Positions 43,397-52,761 of a stretch of DNA of 64,000 nucleotides are shown here, one piece after another (position 1 is the stretch's first letter; each line of letters opens with the position of its first letter). Under the pieces are notes generated by a model. The model was not told the DNA's origin and did no database searches. It worked only from the letters and a program-made list of their open reading frames with translations. This DNA is from Avichristensenella sp031550535 (lineage in GTDB: Bacteria > Bacillota > Clostridia > Christensenellales > Aristaeellaceae), in the NCBI GenBank assembly GCA_031550535.1, contig JAVBOM010000027.1:23510-87509 (forward strand). The letters run 5' to 3'. The translations under genes were made by a program, and so were the position numbers.

Positions 43397-43562
43397 CAAA
43401 CCCCTTGAAACCGTTGTGTTTCAAGGGGTTCACTGTTTCTAGCACCTCGTTATTTTCTTATTGGATAAGAAGCTATTTACTGCCAAAATACTCTTTAGAG
43501 TGCCTTTTCCGCTGCATCTGTCGGTAAAAATGTCGGTAGAATCTCCACCGCAAACCCCTTGA
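43397..43562. repeat. 12-base direct repeat flanking the tRNA/prophage border
   Basis: CAAACCCCTTGA occurs at 43397-43408, right after tRNA-Lys, and at 43551-43562, just before the phage holin gene. This is the position expected for an attachment site, but 12 bases is short and no integrase is present. Confidence 0.3.
43399..43430 (+). terminator. hairpin ending the tRNA operon
   Basis: AACCCCTTGAAAC (43399-43411) pairs perfectly with GTTTCAAGGGGTT (43418-43430) over a 6-base loop. The T-run after it is weak (CACTGTTTCT). Confidence 0.6.
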
Positions 43563-43582
43563 TTTTCCTACATTTTCCAGCA

Positions 43583-43789
43583 CTAGAAATGCGTTTTCGT
43601 GGTCGGATTATTCAACACCCCAAAGATGGTAAGCAACTGCAAAACCCCCGCGATAATCATGTCAATCGTCCCGCTCAACTCCGTGTCAATCACGCCCAGC
43701 GTCAGCAGCAGCGACAACACCTGCGCCACCACCGCCGCCCACACCACCGGCGACCGTAGCCGGTTCTGAATCGTGTCCTTAATCTCCAT
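43583..43789 (-). CDS. phage holin (phi LC3 type)
   Basis: 68 residues with two membrane helices (about 15-33 and 40-60), matching small Gram-positive holins that make the membrane pore in phage lysis (IKDTIQNRLRSPVVWAAVVAQ in part NRLRSPVVWAAVVAQ; IAGVLQLLTIFGVLNNPT). GGAGG lies 7 bases before the ATG. The endolysin gene that should follow is missing, so the lysis cassette is decayed. Confidence 0.8.
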   Translation of the reverse strand: MEIKDTIQNRLRSPVVWAAVVAQVLSLLLTLGVIDTELSGTIDMIIAGVLQLLTIFGVLNNPTTKTHF

Positions 43790-43808
43790 ACCCGTACCTC
43801 CATCGTTG

Positions 43809-44063
43809 TTATCGCTGTATCATGTAATCCTTTAGCTTCTTCTCCGCGTCCGATACCGGCCCATTGGCCCCAAGCTGTATCAACCCGTTCAGCGCCGCGA
43901 CCACCCCTTCCAGCAGCAGCGCCCGCGATTGTTGCGCCTCCCTGTCGTGCCGTTCCAGCCGTTGAAAGCGGTACGTCACGTTGAAAATCCAAACCAGGAG
44001 GGCCACGCACGGCACCGCCAACCCCACCAACACCCCGAAATCGGAAAGCCGCAGCGTAATCAT
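43809..44063 (-). CDS. small phage membrane protein with coiled coil (XhlA-like)
   Basis: 84 residues: one membrane segment at 8-27, then a charged helical stretch likely to coil. Size, topology and position just before the holin gene resemble XhlA-type accessory proteins of phage lysis modules. The upstream small gene's stop overlaps its ATG (ATGA). Function by position. Confidence 0.6.
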   Translation of the reverse strand: MITLRLSDFGVLVGLAVPCVALLVWIFNVTYRFQRLERHDREAQQSRALLLEGVVAALNGLIQLGANGPVSDAEKKLKDYMIQR

Positions 44064-44206
44064 TCATTTGCCCCCATCCACCGAGAAAATGCCCCGTCCA
44101 GCGCCGCCAGCGTCCGGCGCGTCGCCGTAAGCTCGTCCACCCGCACCGCCACGGTTTCCCCGTCCCCGGCGTCTGGCGGTTTACCTTCCCGCAAATACTG
44201 CCGCAT
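44060..44206 (-). CDS. short phage gene of unknown function
   Basis: 48 residues, starting MRQYLREGKPPDAGDGET and ending near FSRWMGANE. The frame is open to a TGA at about 44244, but ATG 44206 is the only ATG start. Its stop overlaps the next gene. Its position between the baseplate fragment and the lysis genes suggests a small tail protein. It is probably too short to be assigned. Confidence 0.4.
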   Translation of the reverse strand: MRQYLREGKPPDAGDGETVAVRVDELTATRRTLAALDGAFSRWMGANE

Positions 44207-44252
44207 GGCGTACCCCGCCAGCCCGTTGTAATTGACCCGCGCTCAGGCGGAA

Positions 44253-44630
44253 TCAATAGCTTTCAATGATCCCGTCAGGGTACAGCACATCATGAACATA
44301 CAGGTCAAAGCGCGGGGAGGTCAGTACCAACCCGTTCGCCCCGTATATGGTCAATTCACATTCGACCAACCCGGCCGCCGCCTGCATTTGGTCCGTCATC
44401 CGCTGTTCAATGACGTTTCCCGTCACCGTGCAATCGTTGTACAGCGTCGTGCCGTCAGGTTTCACCCCGCGCAGCACCGCCAGCGTGCCCGCGTCCAGCG
44501 GTACGGGGCTGGAACCGTTCACCAGCCGCACCCGCAGCAGCCGCGCCCGGCGATCCCCGCGCGCCACCGTCACGGCTGCTTGGCTTCCCATCCGGCCCAC
44601 GTCAAGCCGCAAGTCATAAGGTAGGTTCAT
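44253..44630 (-). CDS. phage baseplate upper protein (BppU-like), N-terminal domain only
   Basis: 125 residues matching the N-terminal domain of BppU/DUF2479 baseplate proteins (VRLVNGSSPVPLDAGTLAVLRGVKPDGTTLYNDC, in part AVLRGVKPDGTTLYNDC; LVECELTIYG). In complete phages this domain is followed by a long receptor-binding part; here a TGA ends it right after the domain, and no ribosome binding site is visible before the ATG. The gene begins exactly at the boundary with the RHS/ParB fragment on the other strand (44630). It is a remnant of a tail module. Confidence 0.65.
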   Translation of the reverse strand: MNLPYDLRLDVGRMGSQAAVTVARGDRRARLLRVRLVNGSSPVPLDAGTLAVLRGVKPDGTTLYNDCTVTGNVIEQRMTDQMQAAAGLVECELTIYGANGLVLTSPRFDLYVHDVLYPDGIIESY

Positions 44631-45398
44631 ATGTCGGGTTCACATACGACAAAGCCGGCAATCCCATCGGCATTCAATATCCTGACGGTACGGAAGATCG
44701 TTACGAATATGAACTCATCGCAGGGCATCGTCGGAAGCGGGCATGTGAGTTGGCGGAACTCGCGACAATGCCGGTGATTGTACGGGAGATGACGGACGAT
44801 GAAGCGACACTGGCTATGGTCAACAGCAACCGACAGCGGGAGCAGTTACTGCCGAGTGAGAGGGCGTTTGCCTACAAGATGATGATGGATGCGATGCGCC
44901 ACCAAGGTTCGTTCGACACTTCGTCCCAACTTGGGACGAAGTCAAGGTCGGATGAGTTTCTTGCTGCAAAGACTGGTGTGAGCCGCAACCAAGTCCAGCG
45001 CTTCATCCGCCTCACAGAGTTGATCCCAGAGCTTATGACCATGGTGGACAAAAACAGTCTTGCCATCAACACCGCCGTCGAGCTCTCCTACCTAACGCCA
45101 GCAGACCAACAGGTTTTGCTCGATGTTATGCACGCATATGCAGCAAGGCCGTCGATGGTTCAGGCAAAGCAGCTTCGTCTGCTGCCGCAAAAAGCAAGGC
45201 AACCTGATAAAGGAAATCGTCAAAAAGATCCTCATAGCCTCAAAGCCAGCGCCTGTTGATCTACGCTTGCACAGTGACCAGATCCAGAAGTTCTTCCCGG
45301 AAGGCTGCACCACCGAACAGATGATTGATACAATCCTCAACCTGCTTGAGAAATGGTCTGATAAGGAAGGCGCAACAGTGGAACACGGCCACCCCTGA
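44630..45398 (+). pseudogene. parB: ParB-family partition protein remnant, fused to an RHS-repeat fragment
   Basis: The frame from 44630 first reads YVGFTYDKAGNPIGIQYPDG, an RHS/YD-repeat segment, then from about 44706 YELIAGHRRKRACELA, the ParB nuclease-like box, continuing through the central HTH (LAAKTGVSRNQVQRFIRL). The N-terminal part of ParB is missing. At the A5 run 45189-45193 the frame shifts: removing one A joins it to IKEIVKKILIASKPAPVDLR and the typical ParB C-terminus (FFPEGCTTEQMIDTILNLL). A plasmid- or phage-type partition gene, broken twice. No parA is nearby. Confidence 0.8.
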
Positions 45399-45499
45399 GA
45401 AACCAGGTTGAAACAACGGGCGTACGGTAGGCTAGCAGGATCATGTGGTGCTTCGCGATGGACAAAAACCCCATCACTACAAGAAAACGGCGTGCACTT

Positions 45500-45562
45500 C
45501 TTACAATAATTATACTATTGCTTACAATTTTAATAGTATCACATTGTGTGGATCGCTATACT
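45500..45562 (+). promoter_or_regulatory. tandem 21-bp direct-repeat regulator site and promoter of the 45.8-kb hydrolase operon
   Basis: CTTACAATAATTATAC (45500) and CTTACAATTTTAATAG (45521) are direct repeats 21 bases apart, followed by TATACT (45557-45562), 36 bases from the start of the second repeat. The same layout occurs at 57307-57370. AraC/YesN-type activators bind tandem half-sites spaced by two helical turns. Other bases of the 45399-45828 gap show no gene apart from the family A repeat. Confidence 0.7.
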
Positions 45563-45739
45563 TTCGTATAGGGTGTGTTTTGCTGTCAAGGTATGGGGAG
45601 AGAAGGAGCCCCGTATATTGCGGCTATTGGCGTAGCCATATAGCGGCTACTGGACAAGCAACGCACTGGCTGGTTTTTTGAAACAAGGGTAGAGGACAAG
45701 ATTGCAGAGGCGACAATGACGGAGTATCCCTTCATACGA

Positions 45740-45796
45740 GGCGGCGCAGATTTGAAAAACGGGCGCCAAAAAGGGACTTCGCAGGAAACCCCTACC
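45740..45796 (-). repeat. family A repeat, copy 4
   Basis: Reverse orientation, somewhat degenerated (AACGGGCGCC, GGGACTTCGCAGGAAACCCC). It lies in the leader of the 45829 gene, between the predicted promoter and its ribosome binding site. Confidence 0.75.
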
Positions 45797-45828
45797 TCTT
45801 GAGCTAGGCATGGAGAGGAGGACATCTA

Positions 45829-47676
45829 ATGAAGAAACCCGTTATGGTCTTGATGTGTTTAGTTATGGCGCTGCTCATGGCCGCTGGTTCGGTGGCGTAC
45901 GCTGAGACAGTCAGCGTTGTGAACCCAAGCGGTAAGGTGCTGATGGAAAACGCTGTCGTGCTGACGGACATGTACGGCATGAAGTACGCAGATCTGGGCA
46001 ACGGTTTTCATCTGTACGCGGGCCCTGATGGCATTTTGGGCAGCTATGATGACCTGGTGATGGGGTTTGGCAGCTACCCGCAGAGCGACATCACCGCCAA
46101 GACGAGCGATCCGCTGAACTGGCGCATTTTGGACATCCAGGACGGCGTCGCGACTCTGATGTGCCAGTACGCGGTGAATGCCGTGTTCTTTAACGTCAAC
46201 GTTACGGACGGCATTGATTGGGAAAACAGCAATCTGCGCAAATGGCTAAACAGCACTGGCGGCATAAGCTACAAGGGCGACACCGTCGGCTTCTATGACC
46301 GTGCGTTCACCGATGCGGAGAAGGACAAAATCCAGCTTACGGAAGTGCGGATGGATTATTCCGATTATCCGCTTTGGGACGCGTCCGTGGATGAGAACGC
46401 ATATGACGGCGCGACCGGAACTTTCCCTGTATACAACAAGGTCAAGAAGAAAATGACCGGGCTTGAGTACCCGTGGGATCTTCTGACCACGATCGGCAGC
46501 AATACATTCGACTATGTATATGCGATCAGCGGTGAGGAGATTTTTGAGTACTTTGGTGGCCCGGACCTGACACTGCTCAAGGAGCCGTGGAACACAGTCA
46601 ACTATACCAACGCGTACTTTACCGCCACAAACTACGCGCTCGCCAAGGGCGTGAAGATCAACGGCGGCAGCCAGCCGAGCTTCTACTACAATACCGACAC
46701 GTGGACACGTTCGCCCGGCATCATCGATGACGAAGGCAAGTGCTACGGCGTTTCGCACGCGACCAACGGCGACATCAACACGGGCCGTGAGGTGAACGGC
46801 GTGCAGGGTTCGGTCGCGAGCGGAACGGATATCGCGTACGGCACCATTCCGCTGATTCAGGTCTCCCTGAAGGACATTCCGGACGTTCTGCGCGCGAACG
46901 AGATCACGGCGGATGATCTGGAATTTGTCGCGAACGTTTTCAAGCAGGTCAACGAGGGCAATGATCCCGGTCTGACCGGCGGAAACTGGTACGATATCGA
47001 GCTGAAGTTCGCCAGGGCCGCCGCGATGCTCGGCGCGGACGACGCGGCGCTATGGGTGGGCGAGATATACCAGGCCGGCCAAGTGGAAGGAGTCGAGGAG
47101 GGCGAGGCTGTGCAGACCGCCATCGAGTGGTGGCAGACCGCAATCGAAAACGGACAGCCCAGAGGGTGGGTCAACATCGGCCTGCTGTATGCGCACGGGT
47201 CCGTTCCGGGCGGCGGCAAGTTGCACGGCGACATAGAGCTGGACTATGAGAAGGCGCTTGAGTACTACTTGAAAGCGTTCGAGCTGGGCGATACCAAGGC
47301 GCCGCGCTATATCGCCCTGATGTATCACAACGGGCAGGGCGCGGAGCAGAACTACGCCGAGGCCGTGAAATACTTTGAGGCCGCCACGGAAGCCGGCGAC
47401 TCCACCGCGTTTTGGTACCTGGCCGATTACTACGCGAACGGATGGGGCGTTGAGCAGGATTACGCGAAGGCGGCCGAACTGTATCTGGTCGTTGCCAGCG
47501 GCACAAAGACGTCGCCTCCCGGTGTGAAGCAGTCCCGGTATGCCCTGGGTCAGCTCTATGAAGAAGGCCTAGGCGTTGAACAGGACATGGAGCAGGCGAT
47601 CTATTGGTACAAGGAGGCGGCTGAAGCCGGATACGAGGATGCCATTGCCGCTTTGAAGCGCCTGCAGGCGGAATGA
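45829..47676 (+). CDS. secreted DUF6273 plus Sel1-repeat protein
   Basis: 615 residues. Signal peptide 1-25. Residues about 75-345 match DUF6273 (YPQSDITAKTSDPLNWRILD, in part SDPLNWRIL; RKWLNS; DTWTRSPG), a domain common in secreted Clostridial proteins with no known catalytic role. The C-terminal 200 residues hold five to six Sel1-like repeats (ALMYHNGQGAEQNYAEAVKYF, in part HNGQGAEQNYAEAV; LGQLYEEGLGVEQDMEQAI), a helical scaffold for protein contacts. GGAGAGGAGG lies upstream. First gene of the hydrolase operon; the ceramidase-like gene follows 18 bases later. It may be the carrier or binding component. Confidence 0.85.
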   Translation: MKKPVMVLMCLVMALLMAAGSVAYAETVSVVNPSGKVLMENAVVLTDMYGMKYADLGNGFHLYAGPDGILGSYDDLVMGFGSYPQSDITAKTSDPLNWRILDIQDGVATLMCQYAVNAVFFNVNVTDGIDWENSNLRKWLNSTGGISYKGDTVGFYDRAFTDAEKDKIQLTEVRMDYSDYPLWDASVDENAYDGATGTFPVYNKVKKKMTGLEYPWDLLTTIGSNTFDYVYAISGEEIFEYFGGPDLTLLKEPWNTVNYTNAYFTATNYALAKGVKINGGSQPSFYYNTDTWTRSPGIIDDEGKCYGVSHATNGDINTGREVNGVQGSVASGTDIAYGTIPLIQVSLKDIPDVLRANEITADDLEFVANVFKQVNEGNDPGLTGGNWYDIELKFARAAAMLGADDAALWVGEIYQAGQVEGVEEGEAVQTAIEWWQTAIENGQPRGWVNIGLLYAHGSVPGGGKLHGDIELDYEKALEYYLKAFELGDTKAPRYIALMYHNGQGAEQNYAEAVKYFEAATEAGDSTAFWYLADYYANGWGVEQDYAKAAELYLVVASGTKTSPPGVKQSRYALGQLYEEGLGVEQDMEQAIYWYKEAAEAGYEDAIAALKRLQAE

Positions 47677-47694
47677 TTACGGGAGGATATTGAG

Positions 47695-49044
47695 ATGAAG
47701 AAAAGGGTTTGGGCCATTGTTTTGGCGTGCGTGCTCATCATGTCGCTAGGATCGTTTGCGGGCGCTGCGGATGAGACGCCGCTTTTGATCGGTGTCTCCA
47801 AGCGGGATATCACCCCGACAAAGGAAAACGGCATGCTGCCCATCGCGGGTATCGGCCGCGACGCCGGCGATATTGTGGATGTCATCGACCACGTGTATAC
47901 CCGCGTGATGGCGCTGCAAAGCGCGGATACGACCGCGCTGATCGTCGTGACGGAAACAGGCAAGGGACCGACCGGCTGGCAGTTTGCGGAGTTACTGTCC
48001 GAGCACACAGGCGTGCCGGTCGAGGCGATTTTCTATACGACCACGCACGTTCATTCCGTGCCGGAAGAGAAGAACGAGGTCAACTTTGATTTTGCCGAGG
48101 GCCAGCATGAGAGCACCAAGCAGCTGTGGGCGAAGTATGTGCTGGAACAGATGTATGACGCTTGCGACGAGGCGCTCGCCAGCATGCAGCCCGCATCCGT
48201 CGGCATCGCGTACGGCGAAAGCTACATCAACACAAACCGCAACCGCGTCTACACGAACCGCGAGACCGGCGAAAGCTATACCGAACTGGGCTATAACCCC
48301 ACCGGCGTATCGGACAAGACGCTTGTGACCATGCGCTTTGACGATGCGGACGGAAAGCCCATCGCGTTCCTGGTGAACTATGCGATGCACGCCGTGACCA
48401 TGATTGCCAACACGTATTTTGACGGCGAGACCGGCATCAGCGGCGACGTGCCCGGCTATGTTTCCGGCCTCCTGGAAGCCGAAAACGAAGGCGCGGTCGC
48501 GTTCTGGACAAGCGGCACCGCAGGGGACCAGAACCCCATTTCATCCAACCAGGTTATGATCCCCGTGCCGGAAACAGGGGATTTGCTTACCTACTACACG
48601 GGCGACTATGACATCATGAAGTATTGGGCCAGCATCCACTTCGCGGATATCCTGGCGACACTGGACAAAATTGAGGAGACGACGCCGAACCTCTTCCTGG
48701 GCTTTGCCGAGGGCAACACGGTCATCCCGACGGAAGAAGGCGCCACGGCGGATGAGTTTCTGCTGCATCTGAAGGTCCTGCGCATCGGGGATATCGCCTT
48801 TGTCGGAAGTCCGGCGGAGCTGTTCTCGTCCATCGGCAAGTACATGAAGAGCAATGCGGCGCTTAAGAACACCATCGTGTTCAACCACACATGGACGCAA
48901 AAGGACGCGAACAACGGTTACATCGCTGACGACGAATCCCGCGTCACCGGCGGGTACGGCATTGGCCGCAAGACCTTCCAGATCGGCTACATCAACGACG
49001 CGCTGACCGGGCTGATGAACGAGCTTATCGCGGCGGCGAAATGA
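47695..49044 (+). CDS. secreted neutral/alkaline ceramidase-like hydrolase
   Basis: 449 residues. Signal peptide 1-24. It matches the N-terminal catalytic domain of neutral ceramidases, zinc amidohydrolases: LLIGVSKRDITP at the start, VYTRVMALQ, THVHS with likely zinc histidines, and NYAMHAVTM and GTAGDQNP around the active site. The C-terminal immunoglobulin-like domain of true ceramidases is absent. Stand-alone domains of this type occur in bacteria with unknown amide or ester substrates. It follows the Sel1 protein gene by 18 bases with GGGAGG upstream. Likely substrates are acylated amines or sphingolipid-like host compounds; this is inference. Confidence 0.85.
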   Translation: MKKRVWAIVLACVLIMSLGSFAGAADETPLLIGVSKRDITPTKENGMLPIAGIGRDAGDIVDVIDHVYTRVMALQSADTTALIVVTETGKGPTGWQFAELLSEHTGVPVEAIFYTTTHVHSVPEEKNEVNFDFAEGQHESTKQLWAKYVLEQMYDACDEALASMQPASVGIAYGESYINTNRNRVYTNRETGESYTELGYNPTGVSDKTLVTMRFDDADGKPIAFLVNYAMHAVTMIANTYFDGETGISGDVPGYVSGLLEAENEGAVAFWTSGTAGDQNPISSNQVMIPVPETGDLLTYYTGDYDIMKYWASIHFADILATLDKIEETTPNLFLGFAEGNTVIPTEEGATADEFLLHLKVLRIGDIAFVGSPAELFSSIGKYMKSNAALKNTIVFNHTWTQKDANNGYIADDESRVTGGYGIGRKTFQIGYINDALTGLMNELIAAAK

Positions 49045-49126
49045 TTTGATTGGACTCACCCGGCTGCCTGATGGATGGGACAGCGCGGGGCAACAAGAGG
49101 GAGTGGTTCCATTGTGCCGATAAGAG

Positions 49127-49182
49127 GTAGGGATTCCTTGCGGAATCCCTTTATGGCGCTGATTTTTCAAATCTGTGCCGCC
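49127..49182 (+). repeat. family A repeat, copy 5
   Basis: Forward orientation: GGTAGGGATTCC...GGAATCCC, then GGCGCTGATTTTTC and AAATCTGTGCC. It lies between the ceramidase-like gene and the tandem hydrolase gene. Confidence 0.8.
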
Positions 49183-49242
49183 ATCGAGGTGGGGATCCAT
49201 AACAAAAACTGCGAACAACAAGGGACAAGGAGGAAACCACGC

Positions 49243-51069
49243 ATGAAGAAGTATCTGCCCCTGATCGTGGCCGTGGCAATACTGCTGACGCTCACCGCTT
49301 TTGCGGGCATGAGTGCAAGCGCGGCCGACCTGAAGGAAGGTGCGAAGTTCTACGCCGTTGATGATGTCACCCTGTACACAGAACTGGACGAGGAGGACGG
49401 GACGAAGCTCGACGGCAGCAAGTTCTATATTTACGTCGCTTCCGAGCTGTACAACCCGGGGCCGATGATGACCCCGATCATCTACGTCTATGCTGACCAG
49501 CCGTACGCTACCGAAGATGACGCGTGGGCGGCCGCGACAGAGCTTGGGCTGATCGATCTGGCTGAGGCTGAGCATGCCGCAATCATCCTCGTCAACCGGT
49601 ACGGCGAGGCGTATGACAGGGACGACGTGGACCTGTTCGAGTCCATCATGGCATACATCTACAACGCCGACGGCACCGAAAAGCTGACCTGGCACAACCT
49701 GCAGTATGTGATCGGCGAAGGTTCCGGCGCGACGTTCATCAACGACTACCTCACCCAGAACGCCAAGCGCATCGCCGCGGTTATGACGTTCGGCGGAGAC
49801 ATGGGCACACCGTACGGCCTATATCCGCTACCGGCGTACATTGTGGGCGGGACGCAGAAGGTGGTGGACTACTACATCTCCGTGGGCGCCGATACGCAGA
49901 ATATCCCCAACTCCGGGCGCGACGCGACCGCCAAGGCGAACGCCATCGCCGCGTGGGAAGCCACTGAAACCGAGGAGAAGACGACGTATGTCTATACCCT
50001 GGACGACGTGAAGCAGGTCATCGTCAGCAAGTCCGACGCGGCCGGCTTTGACAAGGACCTGATCGCCGACGCATGGACGAGCCTTTTCCGCGTGACCGCG
50101 CGCCCGTGCATGGTCAACAACTTCTGGAACTACTACTACACCCGCGGAACCTACAACACCGCCGTGTATACGCTCTACTCCCGCCCCGACTATGAGGCGG
50201 CCGGCATGGACGTGATCAAGGTGCTGGAAGCCGAGCAGAGCATCTGGCCGGTTGACGACACCGACCGCACCGACAACTACTGGTACGAGTTCGTGCCCAA
50301 GGCCGTCAAGGCTTCGATGGAATCTGGCTCCTCCGCCACCTATCCGCTGATGCTGTGCTTCCACGGCGGCGGGGATCATCCGATCTACGAGGCGGAGTCC
50401 ATCGGCTGGTCGCAGCTGTGCATCGACCACAACATCATCATGGTCTCCCCGAACGGCAGCGGGGCCGACGAGTCCAAGGCCCTGATCGAGTACATGATTG
50501 AGAAGTACCCGGTTGACATTTCCCGCATCTATGTCAGCGGATTCTCCGGAGGTGCGGGCAGCACGCTAACCGTTACCAACGCGTATCCGGAGCTCTTCGC
50601 GGCTGCGGCTCCCCAGTCGCGCGTATCCGGCCCGTACTACACCACGCTTGCCAAGAATATCGCGCTGGGCAAGTACGATTACGATCTCGACCTGCCGATT
50701 ATGCTGATCGGCCAGGGCAAGGAGACCGAGTCCACCGACTGGAACGATCAGTACGTGTGGTACGAGTGCGTGCAGATCATCAAGGGCATCAACGAGATCA
50801 AACCGTGGTACGGAAAACTGGACTTCGAGCAGTACCCGTACTGGGGCTTCCCGCTGGACACCCAAAAGCGCATCTTGCCCAAGACCGGCTTCGCGATCTG
50901 GACCGGCGCGCTGTATGACGATGACGGCGTTCCGCTCCTGGCTCTCACGCACTCCGAGACGCTCACCCATACCCATTATCCGGCGTATGCCGAAATCATC
51001 TGGGATTGGTTTGAAGACTTCGCGCGCAACCCTGTGACCAAGGAAATCATCTATGCGCCTGTAAACTAA
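49243..51069 (+). CDS. secreted protein with two alpha/beta-hydrolase (PHB-depolymerase-like) regions
   Basis: 608 residues. Signal peptide 1-28. The C-terminal half is a PHB-depolymerase-like esterase: LCFHGGGDHP oxyanion loop (about 371-380), nucleophile elbow SGFSGGAG with S435, and His near THTHYPAYAE at the end. The N-terminal part has a second possible elbow, VIGEGSGATF with S161, in a domain of similar strand/helix order. AAGGAGG precedes ATG 49243; the upstream extension crosses the family A repeat. Probably an extracellular esterase acting on acylated polymers or lipids; the substrate is unknown. Confidence 0.8.
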   Translation: MKKYLPLIVAVAILLTLTAFAGMSASAADLKEGAKFYAVDDVTLYTELDEEDGTKLDGSKFYIYVASELYNPGPMMTPIIYVYADQPYATEDDAWAAATELGLIDLAEAEHAAIILVNRYGEAYDRDDVDLFESIMAYIYNADGTEKLTWHNLQYVIGEGSGATFINDYLTQNAKRIAAVMTFGGDMGTPYGLYPLPAYIVGGTQKVVDYYISVGADTQNIPNSGRDATAKANAIAAWEATETEEKTTYVYTLDDVKQVIVSKSDAAGFDKDLIADAWTSLFRVTARPCMVNNFWNYYYTRGTYNTAVYTLYSRPDYEAAGMDVIKVLEAEQSIWPVDDTDRTDNYWYEFVPKAVKASMESGSSATYPLMLCFHGGGDHPIYEAESIGWSQLCIDHNIIMVSPNGSGADESKALIEYMIEKYPVDISRIYVSGFSGGAGSTLTVTNAYPELFAAAAPQSRVSGPYYTTLAKNIALGKYDYDLDLPIMLIGQGKETESTDWNDQYVWYECVQIIKGINEIKPWYGKLDFEQYPYWGFPLDTQKRILPKTGFAIWTGALYDDDGVPLLALTHSETLTHTHYPAYAEIIWDWFEDFARNPVTKEIIYAPVN

Positions 51070-51099
51070 CGCTGCGTACAGATATTACGGAGGTACACA

Positions 51100-52680
51100 A
51101 TGAAAAGGCTTGTAAAGAGGACAATCGCGCTGGTATGCGTGGCGGTGATGGTGCTGGCCGCCGTTCCTGCGAGTGCGGGCAACACGATGTATGACCCGCC
51201 CATCGTCCAGGTGAAAAACGGGCAGCTTCGCGGCATCATGGATGGCGACACCTACAATTTCCGTGGTGTCCGGTATGCGGTTGCCGAGCGGTTCGGCATG
51301 CCGCAGCCGGTGGAACCGTGGGAAGGCGTCGTGGACGCGCAGGTGTACGGCCCCGTCTGCCCCATCGCGAAAATGACAGCCGTGGGCAGTGACGAACTCG
51401 TGTGGCCGCACCGCTACTGGGTCGAGGATGAGAACTGCCAGTACCTGAACATCTGGACGCAGAACCTGGATACCGCCGCGAAGAAGCCAGTTATGGTGTT
51501 CATGCACGGCGGCGCGTTCAGCAACGGCTCGTCCATTGAGTCCTACGCGTATGACGGCAGGAACCTGAGCGAATTCGGCGATGTGGTGATGGTAACGCTC
51601 AACCACCGCGTCAACGTAATTGGCTGCCTGAACCTGTCCGCATACGGCGAAGAGTACGCCAATTCCGGCAACACCGGCATGGCGGACCTGGTGGCCGCGC
51701 TGGAATGGATTCAGGAGAACATCGAATACTTTGGCGGCGACCCGGACAACGTGCTGATTTTCGGGCAGTCCGGCGGCTCTGGCAAGGTCGTCACCCTCAT
51801 GCACATGCCCGAGGCGGAAGGGCTGTTCCATAAGGTCATCGCGGAGAGCAGCGGCACAGCCAGCGTGCTCCTGCCCGATGAATCCCGCCGGATCACGGAG
51901 CGGACGATGGAGATTCTCGGCATCGACGAGACGCAGCTCAATGTACTCAAGGAGATTTCCTTTGAGGAACTGCTCACCGCCGCAGACCAGGCTGTTTCGG
52001 ATGTTGGCAAGCAGGTTCGCGAAGAAAGCGGCCGCAGCATCGGCTGGCGTCCCCTGCAGGACGACGCATATATCATGACCGAGTACTGCGACTTTGCGTA
52101 TGACATTCCCTTTATCGCGGGCACGAACTTCTCCGAGCGCAGCAGCACACTTGTGCTGGGCGACGGCCGCAAGAACGAGTGGACCGAAGAAGAGACGCTG
52201 GCCAATCTGACGGAGCGCTACGGCGACAACGCCGAAGGCATCATCGAAGAATTCACGCGCCTGTTCCCGGACAAGATCACGGCCGATGCATACTTCTACG
52301 CACCCAGCTACCGCAACAACGTGCGCAGCGCGCTGTCGGACAAGTTGGCAGCCACCCGCGCGCCCGTGTACAACTACTTGTTTTCCTACGAGGCGCCCGT
52401 CAACGGCGGCATCACCCCCTTCCACTGCGCGGAACTGATCTATGTGTTCCACAATGTTGGCCTGCGGGAGATGCTCATCGCCACCGGCGGCACACCCGAG
52501 AGCTTCGCCATGCAGGATGTGGTCGCGCAGGCATGGGTGAACTTCGCCTACACCGGCGATCCCAGCCAGGAAGGCCTGGCGTGGACGCCCTATACGCTGG
52601 AGAACGAATATACGATGGTTTTTGACAAGGATAGCTACTGTGTTGTGCTGGACGATCAGCAGATGGTTGATATGATGTAG
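51100..52680 (+). CDS. secreted type-B carboxylesterase
   Basis: 526 residues. Signal peptide 1-26. Classic carboxylesterase type-B motifs: YNFRGVRYA, EDENCQYLNIW (EDCLYLNIW in most members), MVFMHGGAFSNGS oxyanion loop, and the nucleophile elbow FGQSGGSGKV, where most members have GESAGG. The catalytic His lies in PFHCAELIYVF and a likely acid residue between them. It hydrolyses carboxylic esters outside the cell. It starts 30 bases after the tandem hydrolase gene with ACGGAGG upstream, so it is in the same operon. Confidence 0.92.
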   Translation: MKRLVKRTIALVCVAVMVLAAVPASAGNTMYDPPIVQVKNGQLRGIMDGDTYNFRGVRYAVAERFGMPQPVEPWEGVVDAQVYGPVCPIAKMTAVGSDELVWPHRYWVEDENCQYLNIWTQNLDTAAKKPVMVFMHGGAFSNGSSIESYAYDGRNLSEFGDVVMVTLNHRVNVIGCLNLSAYGEEYANSGNTGMADLVAALEWIQENIEYFGGDPDNVLIFGQSGGSGKVVTLMHMPEAEGLFHKVIAESSGTASVLLPDESRRITERTMEILGIDETQLNVLKEISFEELLTAADQAVSDVGKQVREESGRSIGWRPLQDDAYIMTEYCDFAYDIPFIAGTNFSERSSTLVLGDGRKNEWTEEETLANLTERYGDNAEGIIEEFTRLFPDKITADAYFYAPSYRNNVRSALSDKLAATRAPVYNYLFSYEAPVNGGITPFHCAELIYVFHNVGLREMLIATGGTPESFAMQDVVAQAWVNFAYTGDPSQEGLAWTPYTLENEYTMVFDKDSYCVVLDDQQMVDMM

Positions 52681-52761
52681 GCTGTACAGCATAGCGGCGG
52701 CCGCGCAATCTTCGGGTTGCGCGGCCTGTTAAGATACATACGTATAAGGAGAAGATTGCAA

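Noticed and set aside
43397..43562. Functional phage attachment sites around the remnant
   Set aside because: Only a 12-base direct repeat is seen, the enclosed piece is 150 bases, and no integrase gene exists. Kept only as a low-confidence repeat.
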